Positions 14,590 through 21,736 of a stretch of 64,000 nt of DNA are shown here, one piece after another. Position numbers and translations under genes: made by a program. Under the pieces are notes generated by a model that was given only the letters and a program-made list of their open reading frames with translations, had not been told where the DNA came from and made no database searches. This DNA is from a virus, in IMG/VR virus record IMGVR_UViG_3300032087_003621, positions 1 through 64,000 of that record; one strand, written 5' to 3'. Each line of letters begins with the position of its first letter. Position 1 is the first letter of the stretch.

Positions 14590-15176
14590 TGTCATTACTC
14601 ACAAAAGCAGGTGACTTGGTTTACACTTTTCGTTTTTTAAAACTACTGGTTACGAAGTGGGAAGATACTGACGCCTTTAAATTGGGTCTTATTGATGCGA
14701 AAGGTAAACGTATCAAATCAAAGGGACTAAACACTTCAGAAGAACGTGGCGCATACACAACCTTTCATCGATTAGTCTACAACATCAAACGATTATTAGA
14801 AAAGATTCCAGGCGGGTCATCTAGAATAGGTACTTACGCGGCTGCACTTTTTTTACTTAAAGAACATTTTGGTGTATCTGATAAAAATTTAGAAAAAATT
14901 ACCAAAGAAAGTGGCATTGATATTTTAGATATGTTGGAAGAACAACATGGATGGTATCTTTTAAATGATAATCAGATTTCACCAGGCATTTATCGAGTCA
15001 AGAACGAAAAATTAATTTCTGAAACCTTAGATGACATTGTAATTGCGAAAGATAAAGTAAAAGTTGAGGATAACTGTTTTCCAGTTGGGGACGTTTTTGG
15101 TATCAATGTTTATCAGGGAATTCACATCAACACCGGACAAAAAATTCATTTTACCTTGGGAGAAATCTACAAGTGA
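14589..15176 (+). CDS. Conserved marine T4-like protein of unknown function
   Basis: 195 residues, starting at a GTG that overlaps the previous TAG. The N-terminal helical part (GDLVYTFRFLKLLVTKWEDT, FHRLVYNIKRLLEKIPGG, YAAALFLLKEHFGV) is highly characteristic of a family I recall beside the DUF7207-like gene in marine T4-like phages. The C-terminal part is beta-rich (VEDNCFPVGDVFGINVYQGI). No catalytic motif. It may be a virion-associated or injected protein, given the CTS-bearing genes on both sides. Confidence 0.65.
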   Translation: MSLLTKAGDLVYTFRFLKLLVTKWEDTDAFKLGLIDAKGKRIKSKGLNTSEERGAYTTFHRLVYNIKRLLEKIPGGSSRIGTYAAALFLLKEHFGVSDKNLEKITKESGIDILDMLEEQHGWYLLNDNQISPGIYRVKNEKLISETLDDIVIAKDKVKVEDNCFPVGDVFGINVYQGIHINTGQKIHFTLGEIYK

Positions 15177-15337
15177 AGACATTTAAACAATTCACAGAAA
15201 CAATGACAACAAGTTCTGGTATTGCTGGACTTCCACCTGATGACCCACCCGGCCCTCGAAAGAAGAAGAAAAAATATAAAGTATTAACTCGTGGATATAT
15301 AGAAGTAGCAGGGAAAAGAAAAAGAGTTGTAAAATAA
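15173..15337 (+). CDS. Small basic protein with capsid-targeting-like N-terminus
   Basis: 54 residues from a GTG overlapping the previous stop (GTGA). MKTFKQFTETM at the N-terminus resembles the T4 capsid-targeting peptide. The rest is a Pro-rich linker (GIAGLPPDDPPGP), a poly-Lys block and KVLTRGYIEVAGKRKRVV. I recall near-identical small proteins across marine T4-like phages. A packaged DNA-binding peptide fits its charge. Confidence 0.65.
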   Translation: MKTFKQFTETMTTSSGIAGLPPDDPPGPRKKKKKYKVLTRGYIEVAGKRKRVVK

Positions 15338-15795
15338 TGCCATACATCATATTATTATTTGTTATTGTTCTTGGTGGAGGATTTGCTTATCACCAAGTGA
15401 CTGTTTCTAATCTAGAGGCAGCGAAAGCACAACTAGAGGCAAACAACCGCACCTTGAAAGAGAATCAGGTGCAGATGGAAAAAGCAGTGGAAACTGCACA
15501 AGCGTCACTTGCTGCAGCGGAAGCAAATGCAAAGAAATCAGAGGCGGCAATGTCTGCACTCACCGCAAGGAATAATGAGTTACAGCGAGAGAAAGATAAT
15601 GCTATGAAGATCTTTAAAGATCACAACTTAACGAGACTTGCTCGTGCGAAGCCAGGGATGATTGAAAAACGCATGAACGCTAAAACAGAACAAGTCTTTC
15701 GAGACCTAGAAAATGATACGAAAGAACTTATGGATGCTGATGATACTCCTGACCCTACAGGGGTGTCAGATGCTGAAGGCAGTGGGACCAGTTAA
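15337..15795 (+). CDS. Rz-like inner-membrane spanin candidate
   Basis: 152 residues. An N-terminal transmembrane helix (YIILLFVIVLGGGFAY) with no cleavage site is followed by a long periplasm-sized coiled coil (about 25-95, Ala/Glu/Lys heptads) and an acidic tail. This is the plan of i-spanins such as Rz. A small lipoprotein gene is nested in another frame across its 3' end, the classic Rz/Rz1 layout. TAATG coupling to the preceding gene. The spanin call rests on topology and gene arrangement, not on sequence similarity. Confidence 0.65.
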   Translation: MPYIILLFVIVLGGGFAYHQVTVSNLEAAKAQLEANNRTLKENQVQMEKAVETAQASLAAAEANAKKSEAAMSALTARNNELQREKDNAMKIFKDHNLTRLARAKPGMIEKRMNAKTEQVFRDLENDTKELMDADDTPDPTGVSDAEGSGTS

Positions 15796-15898
15796 ATATA
15801 ATTCACCATGCGGAAGACAAGTCATGGTATGTGAACAGTGGGGAAGTAAAAAATTATGTACATGTGTAAACCGATCATCTATCTCTCGCTCGCTTTAA
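15713..15898 (+). CDS. Rz1-like outer-membrane lipoprotein, nested in the Rz-like gene
   Basis: 61 residues, starting with ATG inside the 3' end of the Rz-like gene in a different frame. Signal: MIRK, hydrophobic LWMLMILLTL, lipobox LQGC (Cys18 would be lipidated), giving a ~44-residue mature lipoprotein with several Cys. Small size, lipobox and embedding are typical of o-spanins. It is not proline-rich, unlike lambda Rz1, and the -2 Gln of the lipobox is unusual. Its 3' end overlaps yet another lipoprotein gene. Confidence 0.55.
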   Translation: MIRKNLWMLMILLTLQGCQMLKAVGPVKYNSPCGRQVMVCEQWGSKKLCTCVNRSSISRSL

Positions 15899-16308
15899 CA
15901 GCGGGATGTTCTTGGATGCCTCGCCTTGAGTGGGGACCAGAACCAGAAATTATTCCACCAGAACCCCAAATTATAACAGTGACGGAGAAGGTTCCTCTGC
16001 GAATCTATCAACCGCCGTTACCACAGGAGATTGACCTTCTTAACGTAAACTTCTTCGTCATCACTGAAGAGAACTATGAAGAGAAGAAGAAAGAAGTTGA
16101 GAAGATTCTTGACGGCAATTTCGTGGTGTTTGCTTTGACACCCGATGGCTATGAGAAAATGGCAGAGAACTTCCAAGAAGTTCGCCGTTATGTGAGGCAA
16201 CAGAAAGAACTCATCATTTACTATCGTGAAGCGACAACCGAATCAGAAGGTACTACTGCCGAAGATTGGTTAGAAAACAATGAGCCAAACAGTCAAACTT
16301 CTAATTGA
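15856..16308 (+). CDS. Lipoprotein with proline-rich N-terminal segment
   Basis: 150 residues (or 148 from the second ATG). Signal peptide with lipobox LTAGC (SLALTAGCSWMP), then a Pro-rich stretch (PEIIPPEPQ, YQPPLPQ), then a compact alpha/beta domain (FFVITEENYEEKKKEVEKIL, VFALTPDGYEKMAENFQEVR). I recall this as a conserved lipoprotein family of marine T4-like phages. Its proline-rich linker makes it an alternative o-spanin for the Rz-like gene. Localised to the outer membrane (no Asp at +2). Confidence 0.7.
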   Translation: MYMCKPIIYLSLALTAGCSWMPRLEWGPEPEIIPPEPQIITVTEKVPLRIYQPPLPQEIDLLNVNFFVITEENYEEKKKEVEKILDGNFVVFALTPDGYEKMAENFQEVRRYVRQQKELIIYYREATTESEGTTAEDWLENNEPNSQTSN

Positions 16309-16432
16309 TTTCATCGGTGAAGTTTTAAGTTTCATCATTGATTTCGCTCAAGCAAATCCCGACATAACATGGTTGACAGTTGTTGCAGTCTGTGCGGGTT
16401 TGATTAAAATTATGATAGAATTAATTGATTGA
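16280..16432 (+). CDS. Small membrane protein, 50 aa
   Basis: Overlaps the lipoprotein gene by 29 bases and ends just before an early promoter. Two hydrophobic stretches (KLLIDFIGEVLSFIIDF, ITWLTVVAVCAGLIKIMI) separated by a polar turn. The size and position at the end of the lysis cassette would suit a holin or antiholin; no motif confirms it. Confidence 0.5.
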   Translation: MSQTVKLLIDFIGEVLSFIIDFAQANPDITWLTVVAVCAGLIKIMIELID

Positions 16433-16437
16433 CTGGT

Positions 16438-16465
16438 TGTCAAACAACGAATAATACTATATAAT
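16438..16465 (+). promoter_or_regulatory. sigma70-type promoter for nrdJ
   Basis: TTGTCA, a 16-base spacer and a perfect TATAAT, about 45 bases upstream of the nrdJ start and just downstream of the last gene of the late lysis operon. Marks the change from late to early or middle transcription. Confidence 0.7.
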
Positions 16466-16514
16466 ATTTCCACCGATAACAATAACCCCTTGACGAATGA
16501 GGAGGCGCATTCTT

Positions 16515-18440
16515 ATGCCCAGTAATTACTTACCCACGAGTTACCAAGAATTTATCCACCTTTCCAGATACTCACGATGGTTACCTGAGAAAGGGAGACG
16601 AGAAACGTGGGAAGAAACTATTTCTAGATACTTTGACTTTTTTACTGAACATCTAGAAGAAACTTGTGATTATAAACTAACAAACAACCTTCGTAATGAA
16701 CTTGAAGAAGCGGTATTATCGCAAAAAATAATGCCGTCAATGCGTTGTCTTATGACCGCCGGTGAAGCATTGAAACGAGAAAATATTGCTGGGTACAACT
16801 GTTCTTACATTGCGGTAGATAAACCACACGCCTTCGATGAAATTCTTTATGTGCTAATGAATGGTACTGGTGTAGGTTTTTCTGTAGAACGTCAATACGT
16901 ATCACAACTACCTGTAGTTGCAGAGGAGTTTCATAGTACAGACACAACGATTATTGTAGCTGACTCTAAATTGGGTTGGGCGAAAGCCTTGAAAGAATTG
17001 ATTGGTTTATTATATGCTGGTCAAGTCCCAATGTGGGACCTGAGTAAAGTACGTCCCGCTGGTGCACCTCTCAAGACTTTTGGTGGGCGTGCATCTGGTC
17101 CCGAACCTCTCAATCAGTTGTTTGAGTTTTGTGTGTCTACATTTAAGAACGCTGCTGGTCGTAAACTTAACTCCGTTGAGTGTCATGATATCGTCTGTAA
17201 GATTGCAGAGATTGTTGTGGTGGGTGGTGTACGCCGTTCTGCGTTAATCTCGTTGTCAAACCTTTCTGATGACCGTATGCGTCATGCGAAAGCTGGACAA
17301 TGGTGGAATGATTTTGGACATCGTGCTCTTGCAAACAACTCTGCCTGTTACACTGAGAAACCCGACATCGGTATCTTTATGGACGAGTGGAAATCACTCT
17401 ATGATTCTAAGTCGGGTGAACGTGGTATCTTCAATCGTGCATCTGCTAACATGATGGCAGCCGCATCAGGCCGAAGGGAAATTGGGGACCATGAGTTTGG
17501 TACAAACCCTTGTTCAGAGATTATTCTGCGTTCACGTGAATTCTGTAACCTCTCAGAGGTTGTAGTACGTCCAAGTGACACTTGGGAAGACCTCGCAGAG
17601 AAAACCCGTCTGGCGACGATTCTGGGGACTTTCCAGAGTAGTTTGGTTAACTTCAAGTATGTTTCATCATCTTGGAAAAAGAACTGTGAGGAGGAACGCC
17701 TGTTGGGTGTTTCTATGACAGGTATTATGGACAACCCGTTAACCAATGGCAAGAAAGGTAAAAAAGACCTTGCTGACAACCTTGAAAAACTCAAGCAGAT
17801 TGCAGTTGAGACTAATGCACATATGTCTAAGTTATTAGGTATTAATCAGTCAGTCGCAATCACTTGTGTTAAACCATCAGGTACGGTATCTCAATTGGTT
17901 GATGCAGCCTCAGGTATTCACGCACGTCACAACCCTTACTACATTCGTACAGTACGTGGTGATAAGAAAGACCCATTGACTCAGATGATGGTTGATGCCG
18001 GATTTCCTGTAGAAGATGACCAAATGAATCCATCTCACACATCTGTATTTTCTTTTCCTATCAAGGTAGACAAGGGTGCGGTCTTTCGTACCGACATGAC
18101 CGCTATCGAACAGTTAGAGATGTGGTTGACCTATCAGATACACTGGTGCGAACACAAGCCTTCTATCACCGTCTCAGTGAAAGAGCACGAATGGTTAGAC
18201 GTGGGTGCATGGGTGTACAATCACTTTGATTTTATGAGTGGTGTATCGTTCTTACCATTCTCTGACCACACGTATGCACAAGCACCGTATCAAGATACTG
18301 ACGAAGCGGGTTACAAGGAGTTGCTCGCACAAATGCCCAAGGATGTGGACTGGAACAAACTTGCAGAATATGAGGCGTCCGATATGACAGTGGGTAGCCA
18401 AGAACTAGCTTGCGCTTCAGGATTCTGCGAGATAGCATAA
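16515..18440 (+). CDS. nrdJ: Class II (B12-dependent) ribonucleotide reductase
   Basis: 641 residues. Reduces ribonucleotides to deoxyribonucleotides with adenosylcobalamin, feeding phage DNA synthesis. It is the single-chain RTPR-like type. The radical-site block NPCSEIILRSREFCNLSE has the Cys-x-Glu and second Cys 11 residues on, the partner Cys lies in YNCSYIAVD, and the C-terminal thiol pair is CASGFC. I start at the ATG at 16515, because an AGGAGG sits 9 bases before it; an upstream in-frame ATG at 16497 would place that Shine-Dalgarno inside the coding region. A perfect -10 precedes the gene. Independence from oxygen suits low-oxygen or B12-using marine hosts. Confidence 0.93.
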   Translation: MPSNYLPTSYQEFIHLSRYSRWLPEKGRRETWEETISRYFDFFTEHLEETCDYKLTNNLRNELEEAVLSQKIMPSMRCLMTAGEALKRENIAGYNCSYIAVDKPHAFDEILYVLMNGTGVGFSVERQYVSQLPVVAEEFHSTDTTIIVADSKLGWAKALKELIGLLYAGQVPMWDLSKVRPAGAPLKTFGGRASGPEPLNQLFEFCVSTFKNAAGRKLNSVECHDIVCKIAEIVVVGGVRRSALISLSNLSDDRMRHAKAGQWWNDFGHRALANNSACYTEKPDIGIFMDEWKSLYDSKSGERGIFNRASANMMAAASGRREIGDHEFGTNPCSEIILRSREFCNLSEVVVRPSDTWEDLAEKTRLATILGTFQSSLVNFKYVSSSWKKNCEEERLLGVSMTGIMDNPLTNGKKGKKDLADNLEKLKQIAVETNAHMSKLLGINQSVAITCVKPSGTVSQLVDAASGIHARHNPYYIRTVRGDKKDPLTQMMVDAGFPVEDDQMNPSHTSVFSFPIKVDKGAVFRTDMTAIEQLEMWLTYQIHWCEHKPSITVSVKEHEWLDVGAWVYNHFDFMSGVSFLPFSDHTYAQAPYQDTDEAGYKELLAQMPKDVDWNKLAEYEASDMTVGSQELACASGFCEIA

Positions 18441-18580
18441 TGGATGAGTATAATTACACATTAGAATGTCCTTCTTGTGAATGTGTATGTCATCTTGTCG
18501 TATATGGTGAAGATGAACTCCCCTGCAATTGTCCAATGTGTGGCGAAGATGTCAACGAAGAGTGGACAATAGCTGACTGA
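18440..18580 (+). CDS. Small zinc-ribbon protein
   Basis: 46 residues, with ATG overlapping the nrdJ stop. Two Cys pairs (ECPSCECVC and CNCPMCGED) form a zinc-ribbon, and the rest is acidic. Coupling to nrdJ suggests a redox or accessory role, perhaps as an electron donor-like mini-ribbon, but this is speculative. Sub-family not recognised. Confidence 0.65.
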   Translation: MDEYNYTLECPSCECVCHLVVYGEDELPCNCPMCGEDVNEEWTIAD

Positions 18581-18592
18581 CTATATAATACC

Positions 18593-19009
18593 ATGACTTG
18601 GTATTATGAAGACAAAATATATGAACCCAGCGAAGAGGATTTGCGTTCTCTCGTTGGGTTTGTTTATTGTATTGAAGAAAAAACTACTGGTATGAAGTAT
18701 ATCGGTAAAAAGTTTTTTTGGAAGTCCAAGATACTCCCTATAACAAAAACCCGCAAGAGGCGCAAGAGAACCCTCGTAGAGAGTGATTGGCGCACATACT
18801 TTGGGTCAAACGAAGTTTTAAAAGAACGTGTTATCCAGAACGGGGAAAGTATATATAATAGAGTAATATTGAAATTATGTAAGACCAAAGGCGACTGTTC
18901 ATATTATGAAGCTAAGTTACAGTTTGAAAATGACGTTCTATTGGATGATAAGTATTACAATAGTTTCATTGGTTGTAAAATACATTCTAATCACTTAAGC
19001 AGATGTTAA
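18593..19009 (+). CDS. GIY-YIG-like nuclease domain protein
   Basis: 138 residues. GFVYCIEEKTTGMKYIGKKF has the two short strands of the GIY-YIG fold (VYC and YIG) and a Lys-rich stretch follows. A later helix (YYEAKLQFENDVLLDDKYYN) supplies a Glu where the fold has its metal ligand, followed by NSF. I recall similar T4-like phage proteins annotated as Seg-like or homing-nuclease-like. No adjacent intron or insertion is visible, so it may be a DNA-processing rather than a homing enzyme. Overlaps the next gene by 7 bases. Confidence 0.62.
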   Translation: MTWYYEDKIYEPSEEDLRSLVGFVYCIEEKTTGMKYIGKKFFWKSKILPITKTRKRRKRTLVESDWRTYFGSNEVLKERVIQNGESIYNRVILKLCKTKGDCSYYEAKLQFENDVLLDDKYYNSFIGCKIHSNHLSRC

Positions 19010-19668
19010 AATTTAAACAGTTTATTTCAGAAGGGGTCAATGACCCCGCAATCTTCAAAGCAATCTTCCTCGCAGGTGGGCCTGGTTCGGGCAAATCTTT
19101 TATCGTCGGTCAGACCGCACTCACGGCATTAGGTATGCGTGTAGTGAACTCCGACGATGCCTTCGAGAATGCTATGAAGAAGGCGGGTATGGAAATGAAT
19201 CCCGAAAACATCTTCTCTGTCAAAGGTCAAGAAATGCGTGGCCGGGCAAAAACTCTCACTGGTAAAAAACAAGAGCTCTACCTTAAAGGTCGTTTGGGTA
19301 TCGTCATTGATGGTACTGGTAGAGACTACGACAAGATTAAGAAACAGTCTGTGGAGTTGCAACGTCTTGGTTATGACACCGCAATGATATTCGTCAACAC
19401 CGATAAAGAAACCGCCTTGGCACGCAACAGGGCGCGTGCTAGGTCCCTTCCTGATGATGAAGTCTCAAAGATGTGGCAGGCAGTACAGAACAACATCGGT
19501 AAATTCCAAGGGCACTTTGGTAGAAATTTCATCGTCCTAGATAATAGTGATGGTGCGAATTGGAAGGCAGGAACTCAACAAGGTTATAAGTGGGCTAAAA
19601 AGTTTACTGAACAAGAACCGACCAAACCCGTTGCTAAAAAATGGATTGCAAAAGAAAAATCTAAATAA
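19003..19668 (+). CDS. P-loop kinase (zeta-toxin-like) with capsid-targeting-like N-terminus
   Basis: 221 residues. The N-terminus MLKFKQFISEG resembles the capsid-targeting peptide, with a likely cut after ISE. Then comes a P-loop NTPase: Walker A GGPGSGKS (25-32), NSDDAFE, IVIDGTGRD and a LID-like RNRARARSLPDDEV. This is the plan of zeta-toxin and polynucleotide-kinase-type phosphotransferases. The substrate is not identifiable. If the N-terminus works as in T4, the kinase is packed in the head and injected to act on the host at once. Its operon position next to nucleotide genes is unlike a structural gene. A strong promoter follows its stop. Confidence 0.75.
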   Translation: MLKFKQFISEGVNDPAIFKAIFLAGGPGSGKSFIVGQTALTALGMRVVNSDDAFENAMKKAGMEMNPENIFSVKGQEMRGRAKTLTGKKQELYLKGRLGIVIDGTGRDYDKIKKQSVELQRLGYDTAMIFVNTDKETALARNRARARSLPDDEVSKMWQAVQNNIGKFQGHFGRNFIVLDNSDGANWKAGTQQGYKWAKKFTEQEPTKPVAKKWIAKEKSK

Positions 19669-19669
19669 C

Positions 19670-19698
19670 TTGACAAGCACGTTTATGATGTGTATAAT
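19670..19698 (+). promoter_or_regulatory. Consensus sigma70 promoter
   Basis: TTGACA, 17 bases, TATAAT: a perfect match to the housekeeping consensus, starting within the stop of the P-loop kinase gene and 29 bases before the next ATG. Likely a strong immediate-early promoter for the 19728-onward operon. Confidence 0.88.
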
Positions 19699-19727
19699 GA
19701 AGCTTAACACGCCAGGGATAATATTAT

Positions 19728-20165
19728 ATGGCAATCAGTATGAAAAAATTGGAAGTGTTTGAGATACTGAATAAAGTATCTTCTGCTAAAACACGAAAGG
19801 ACAAAATCAACGTTCTACAAGAAAACAACATCATGCCTGTAAGAGATGTTCTGCAAGGCACCTTTGATCCTAATATTCAATGGAATCTTCCAGCTGGAGA
19901 TGTACCTTACACTCCAAATAAAGAAGAATCATATCCCTCTACTTTACTCAAACAACATATGAAATTCAAGTATTTCGTAAAAGGTTTACGTGAAAGTGAA
20001 AACTTGAATTCAATTAAAAGAGAGAGAATGTTCATTGAAATTTGTGAATCAGTCCACCCAGAAGATGCTAGAGTACTAGTATCTATGATAAACAAAAAAC
20101 CACCTGTGAAAGGATTAACAGAAAAATTAGTTAAGGAGGCCTACCCAGATTTAATCCCGACTTGA
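19728..20165 (+). CDS. DUF6433-like early protein
   Basis: 145 residues, helical. Conserved-looking features are FEILNKVSSAKTRKDKINVL, the NLPAGDVPYTPN turn and the C-terminal VKGLTEKLVKEAYPDLIP. I recall this arrangement as DUF6433 in marine T4-like phages, where its role is unknown. It is the first gene after a perfect early promoter, consistent with a host-takeover or replication accessory function (inference). Confidence 0.7.
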   Translation: MAISMKKLEVFEILNKVSSAKTRKDKINVLQENNIMPVRDVLQGTFDPNIQWNLPAGDVPYTPNKEESYPSTLLKQHMKFKYFVKGLRESENLNSIKRERMFIEICESVHPEDARVLVSMINKKPPVKGLTEKLVKEAYPDLIPT

Positions 20166-20200
20166 TTATGATTCCCATTAACTAGAACAGGAGTTTGCCT

Positions 20201-20359
20201 ATGGTAGCAAATCAAATTGAAAGACTTAAAAAAGATTCTAGAGAACTTGGACATTATATCCATAAGTTAAATAAAAAGGGGAAATCGGAGGCAGCATATA
20301 GAATGCAGAAAAAACAAGCATTCTTAGATGCCGCTATACAACAAGTTATAAGGGGGTGA
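20201..20359 (+). CDS. Small basic early protein, 52 aa
   Basis: ATG preceded by an ACAGGAG Shine-Dalgarno. The product (QIERLKKDSRELGHYIHKL, GKSEAAYRMQKKQAFLDAAI) is a charged helical hairpin of a kind widely found in T4-like phages, unassigned. A hairpin begins right after its stop. Confidence 0.65.
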   Translation: MVANQIERLKKDSRELGHYIHKLNKKGKSEAAYRMQKKQAFLDAAIQQVIRG

Positions 20360-20360
20360 T

Positions 20361-20399
20361 CCTAATCTAACGGGCACCTCTAACGGGGTGCCTATTAGG
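20361..20399 (+). terminator. Strong RNA hairpin, possible terminator or attenuator
   Basis: Nested inverted repeats: CCTAAT...ATTAGG outside, GGGCACC...GGGTGCC inside. Only a short AT-rich stretch (AATTTATT) follows, not a T run, so it may attenuate or stabilise the message rather than end it. The next gene begins 9 bases after it. Confidence 0.6.
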
Positions 20400-20407
20400 A
20401 ATTTATT

Positions 20408-20641
20408 ATGCCTACATACGATATGAAAAATGTGAAGACCGGAGAAATCAAAGAAATGTTTTTGAAAATCTCTGAAAAAGAAAAACTAGTTGAATCAGGT
20501 GAATGGGAACAAGTGCATCTTGAAGCAATGAAAATTGTTCGCACAACAACCTCGTCTTTATCCAAAACATCAGATGGATGGAAAGACCACCTGAAAGCCA
20601 TTAAACAGGGTTCCGGTAAAAACAATACCATTAAAGTATGA
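20408..20641 (+). CDS. Cys-free FmdB-like small protein
   Basis: 77 residues. MPTYDMKNVKTGEIKEMFLK and ISEKEKLVESGEW have the strand pattern of FmdB-type zinc ribbons found in many phages, but no Cys is present, so the metal site is lost. The C-terminal SKTSDGWKDHLKAIKQG resembles the KDVLKEIK tail of phage FmdB-like proteins. Coupled by ATGA to phoH. Function unknown. Confidence 0.62.
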   Translation: MPTYDMKNVKTGEIKEMFLKISEKEKLVESGEWEQVHLEAMKIVRTTTSSLSKTSDGWKDHLKAIKQGSGKNNTIKV

Positions 20642-21333
20642 AACAAAACAAACAAACGGAACAAATGAATATTCGATTGGATAATCTAATTACCGTAGAC
20701 CCAATCACCGACAAACAGAGAGAGGCCTTCTTATCTTGGAGAGATGGAGACCATCTTGCACTCACGGGTACAGCTGGAACAGGTAAAACTTTTCTTGCAT
20801 TGTATCTCGCACTAGAAGAGGTGATGGATAAATCCACGCCTTACGATAAAGTTCAAATCATTCGCAGCGTTGTCCCCACACGAGAAGTGGGATACTTGCC
20901 TGGAACATTAGAAGATAAACTCAATGCATTTACTGGACCTTATCGGGCAATATGTACTGAACTTTTTGATGATGTCAAGGCATACGAAAAATTAGTCCAC
21001 AATGGATATGTCGGTTTTGATTCGACCTCATATATTCGTGGTGTTACATATGATAACTGTATTATTGTTGTGGACGAAATGCAGAACTTAAATTTTCATG
21101 AACTAGATTCTGTAATCACTAGGATTGGACAGGCTACTAAAATTATTTTCTGTGGTGACTATCACCAATCAGATTTTAAACAAGAGAAAGACAAACAAGG
21201 CGTAAATACGTTTTTAGAAATACTTGACAATATGCGGCATTTCAGTATAATATCATTTGGTTGGGAAGATATTGTTCGCAGCGATTTTGTACGTGACTAT
21301 ATAATGACTAAAGAATGGATGGGGATAAAGTAA
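20638..21333 (+). CDS. phoH: PhoH-like ATPase
   Basis: 231 residues: Walker A GTAGTGKT (44-51), the VVPTREVGYLPGT loop typical of PhoH, Walker B IIVVDEMQN and the sensor CGDYHQSD. PhoH proteins are P-loop NTPases, probably RNA-related helicase-like enzymes. They are common in marine phages; phosphate regulation in phages is unproven. Starts with ATGA overlap; an alternative ATG at 20665 is possible. It lies in the early operon, and a promoter is embedded near its 3' end. Confidence 0.93.
   Translation: MKQNKQTEQMNIRLDNLITVDPITDKQREAFLSWRDGDHLALTGTAGTGKTFLALYLALEEVMDKSTPYDKVQIIRSVVPTREVGYLPGTLEDKLNAFTGPYRAICTELFDDVKAYEKLVHNGYVGFDSTSYIRGVTYDNCIIVVDEMQNLNFHELDSVITRIGQATKIIFCGDYHQSDFKQEKDKQGVNTFLEILDNMRHFSIISFGWEDIVRSDFVRDYIMTKEWMGIK
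21224..21251 (+). promoter_or_regulatory. Consensus sigma70 promoter inside phoH
   Basis: TTGACA, 16 bases, TATAAT within the last ~110 bases of phoH. It would fire the genes from 21333 (small proteins, lysozyme) independently of the phoH message. Confidence 0.6.
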
Positions 21334-21572
21334 TGGAACATATTTCAAAAGCAATGAGAAGTTACCTTGAAGGACGATTGCAGTATCATATCGCAAACTG
21401 GAATACCTTTGTAAAAAATCCAGTAGGTGTTGCTGAACACGGCAATTTCATGGAAACTTTAGAAAAAGAATTAGAAGCTGTCGCTAAGTATAAAGAGTTG
21501 TTAGATGCTCTAGATTATGTTAGTGGTACGCCCGGTAATTTACCAGACATTTTAACTGAAGGTGATAAGTGA
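21333..21572 (+). CDS. Small helical protein, 79 aa
   Basis: ATG at 21333 overlaps the phoH TAA; a longer form from 21315 is less likely. Helical and amphipathic (LQYHIANWNTFVKNPVGVAE, TLEKELEAVAKYKELLDAL). This looks like a phage family often found near lysozyme or gp-small early genes; no function known to me. Confidence 0.6.
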   Translation: MEHISKAMRSYLEGRLQYHIANWNTFVKNPVGVAEHGNFMETLEKELEAVAKYKELLDALDYVSGTPGNLPDILTEGDK

Positions 21573-21736
21573 ACTATGTAGACCTCGGTACTATTAGTAA
21601 TGATGAAGATTTAATTACTGAGATTAAAAGGGTTTTTCCTCAGTGTCCAAATCCAAATCAGTATCCAAAGGTCTTTGATTGGTATTGTAGATTATATATA
21701 TTTTACCAACGTAGAAAACAAAGGTACGGAACATGA
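21569..21736 (+). CDS. Small protein, 55 aa, GTG start
   Basis: GTG overlaps the preceding TGA (GTGA) and its own stop overlaps the lysozyme ATG (ATGA). The product (NYVDLGTISNDEDLITEIKR, CPNPNQYPKVFDWYCRLYIF) is rich in Tyr and has two Cys. No family recognised; double coupling supports that it is expressed. Confidence 0.5.
   Translation: MNYVDLGTISNDEDLITEIKRVFPQCPNPNQYPKVFDWYCRLYIFYQRRKQRYGT

Noticed and set aside
18584-18589. TATAAT immediately upstream of the GIY-YIG-like ATG
   Set aside because: The -10 would put the start site after the ATG and no good -35 precedes it; probably sequence chance in an AT-rich gap.
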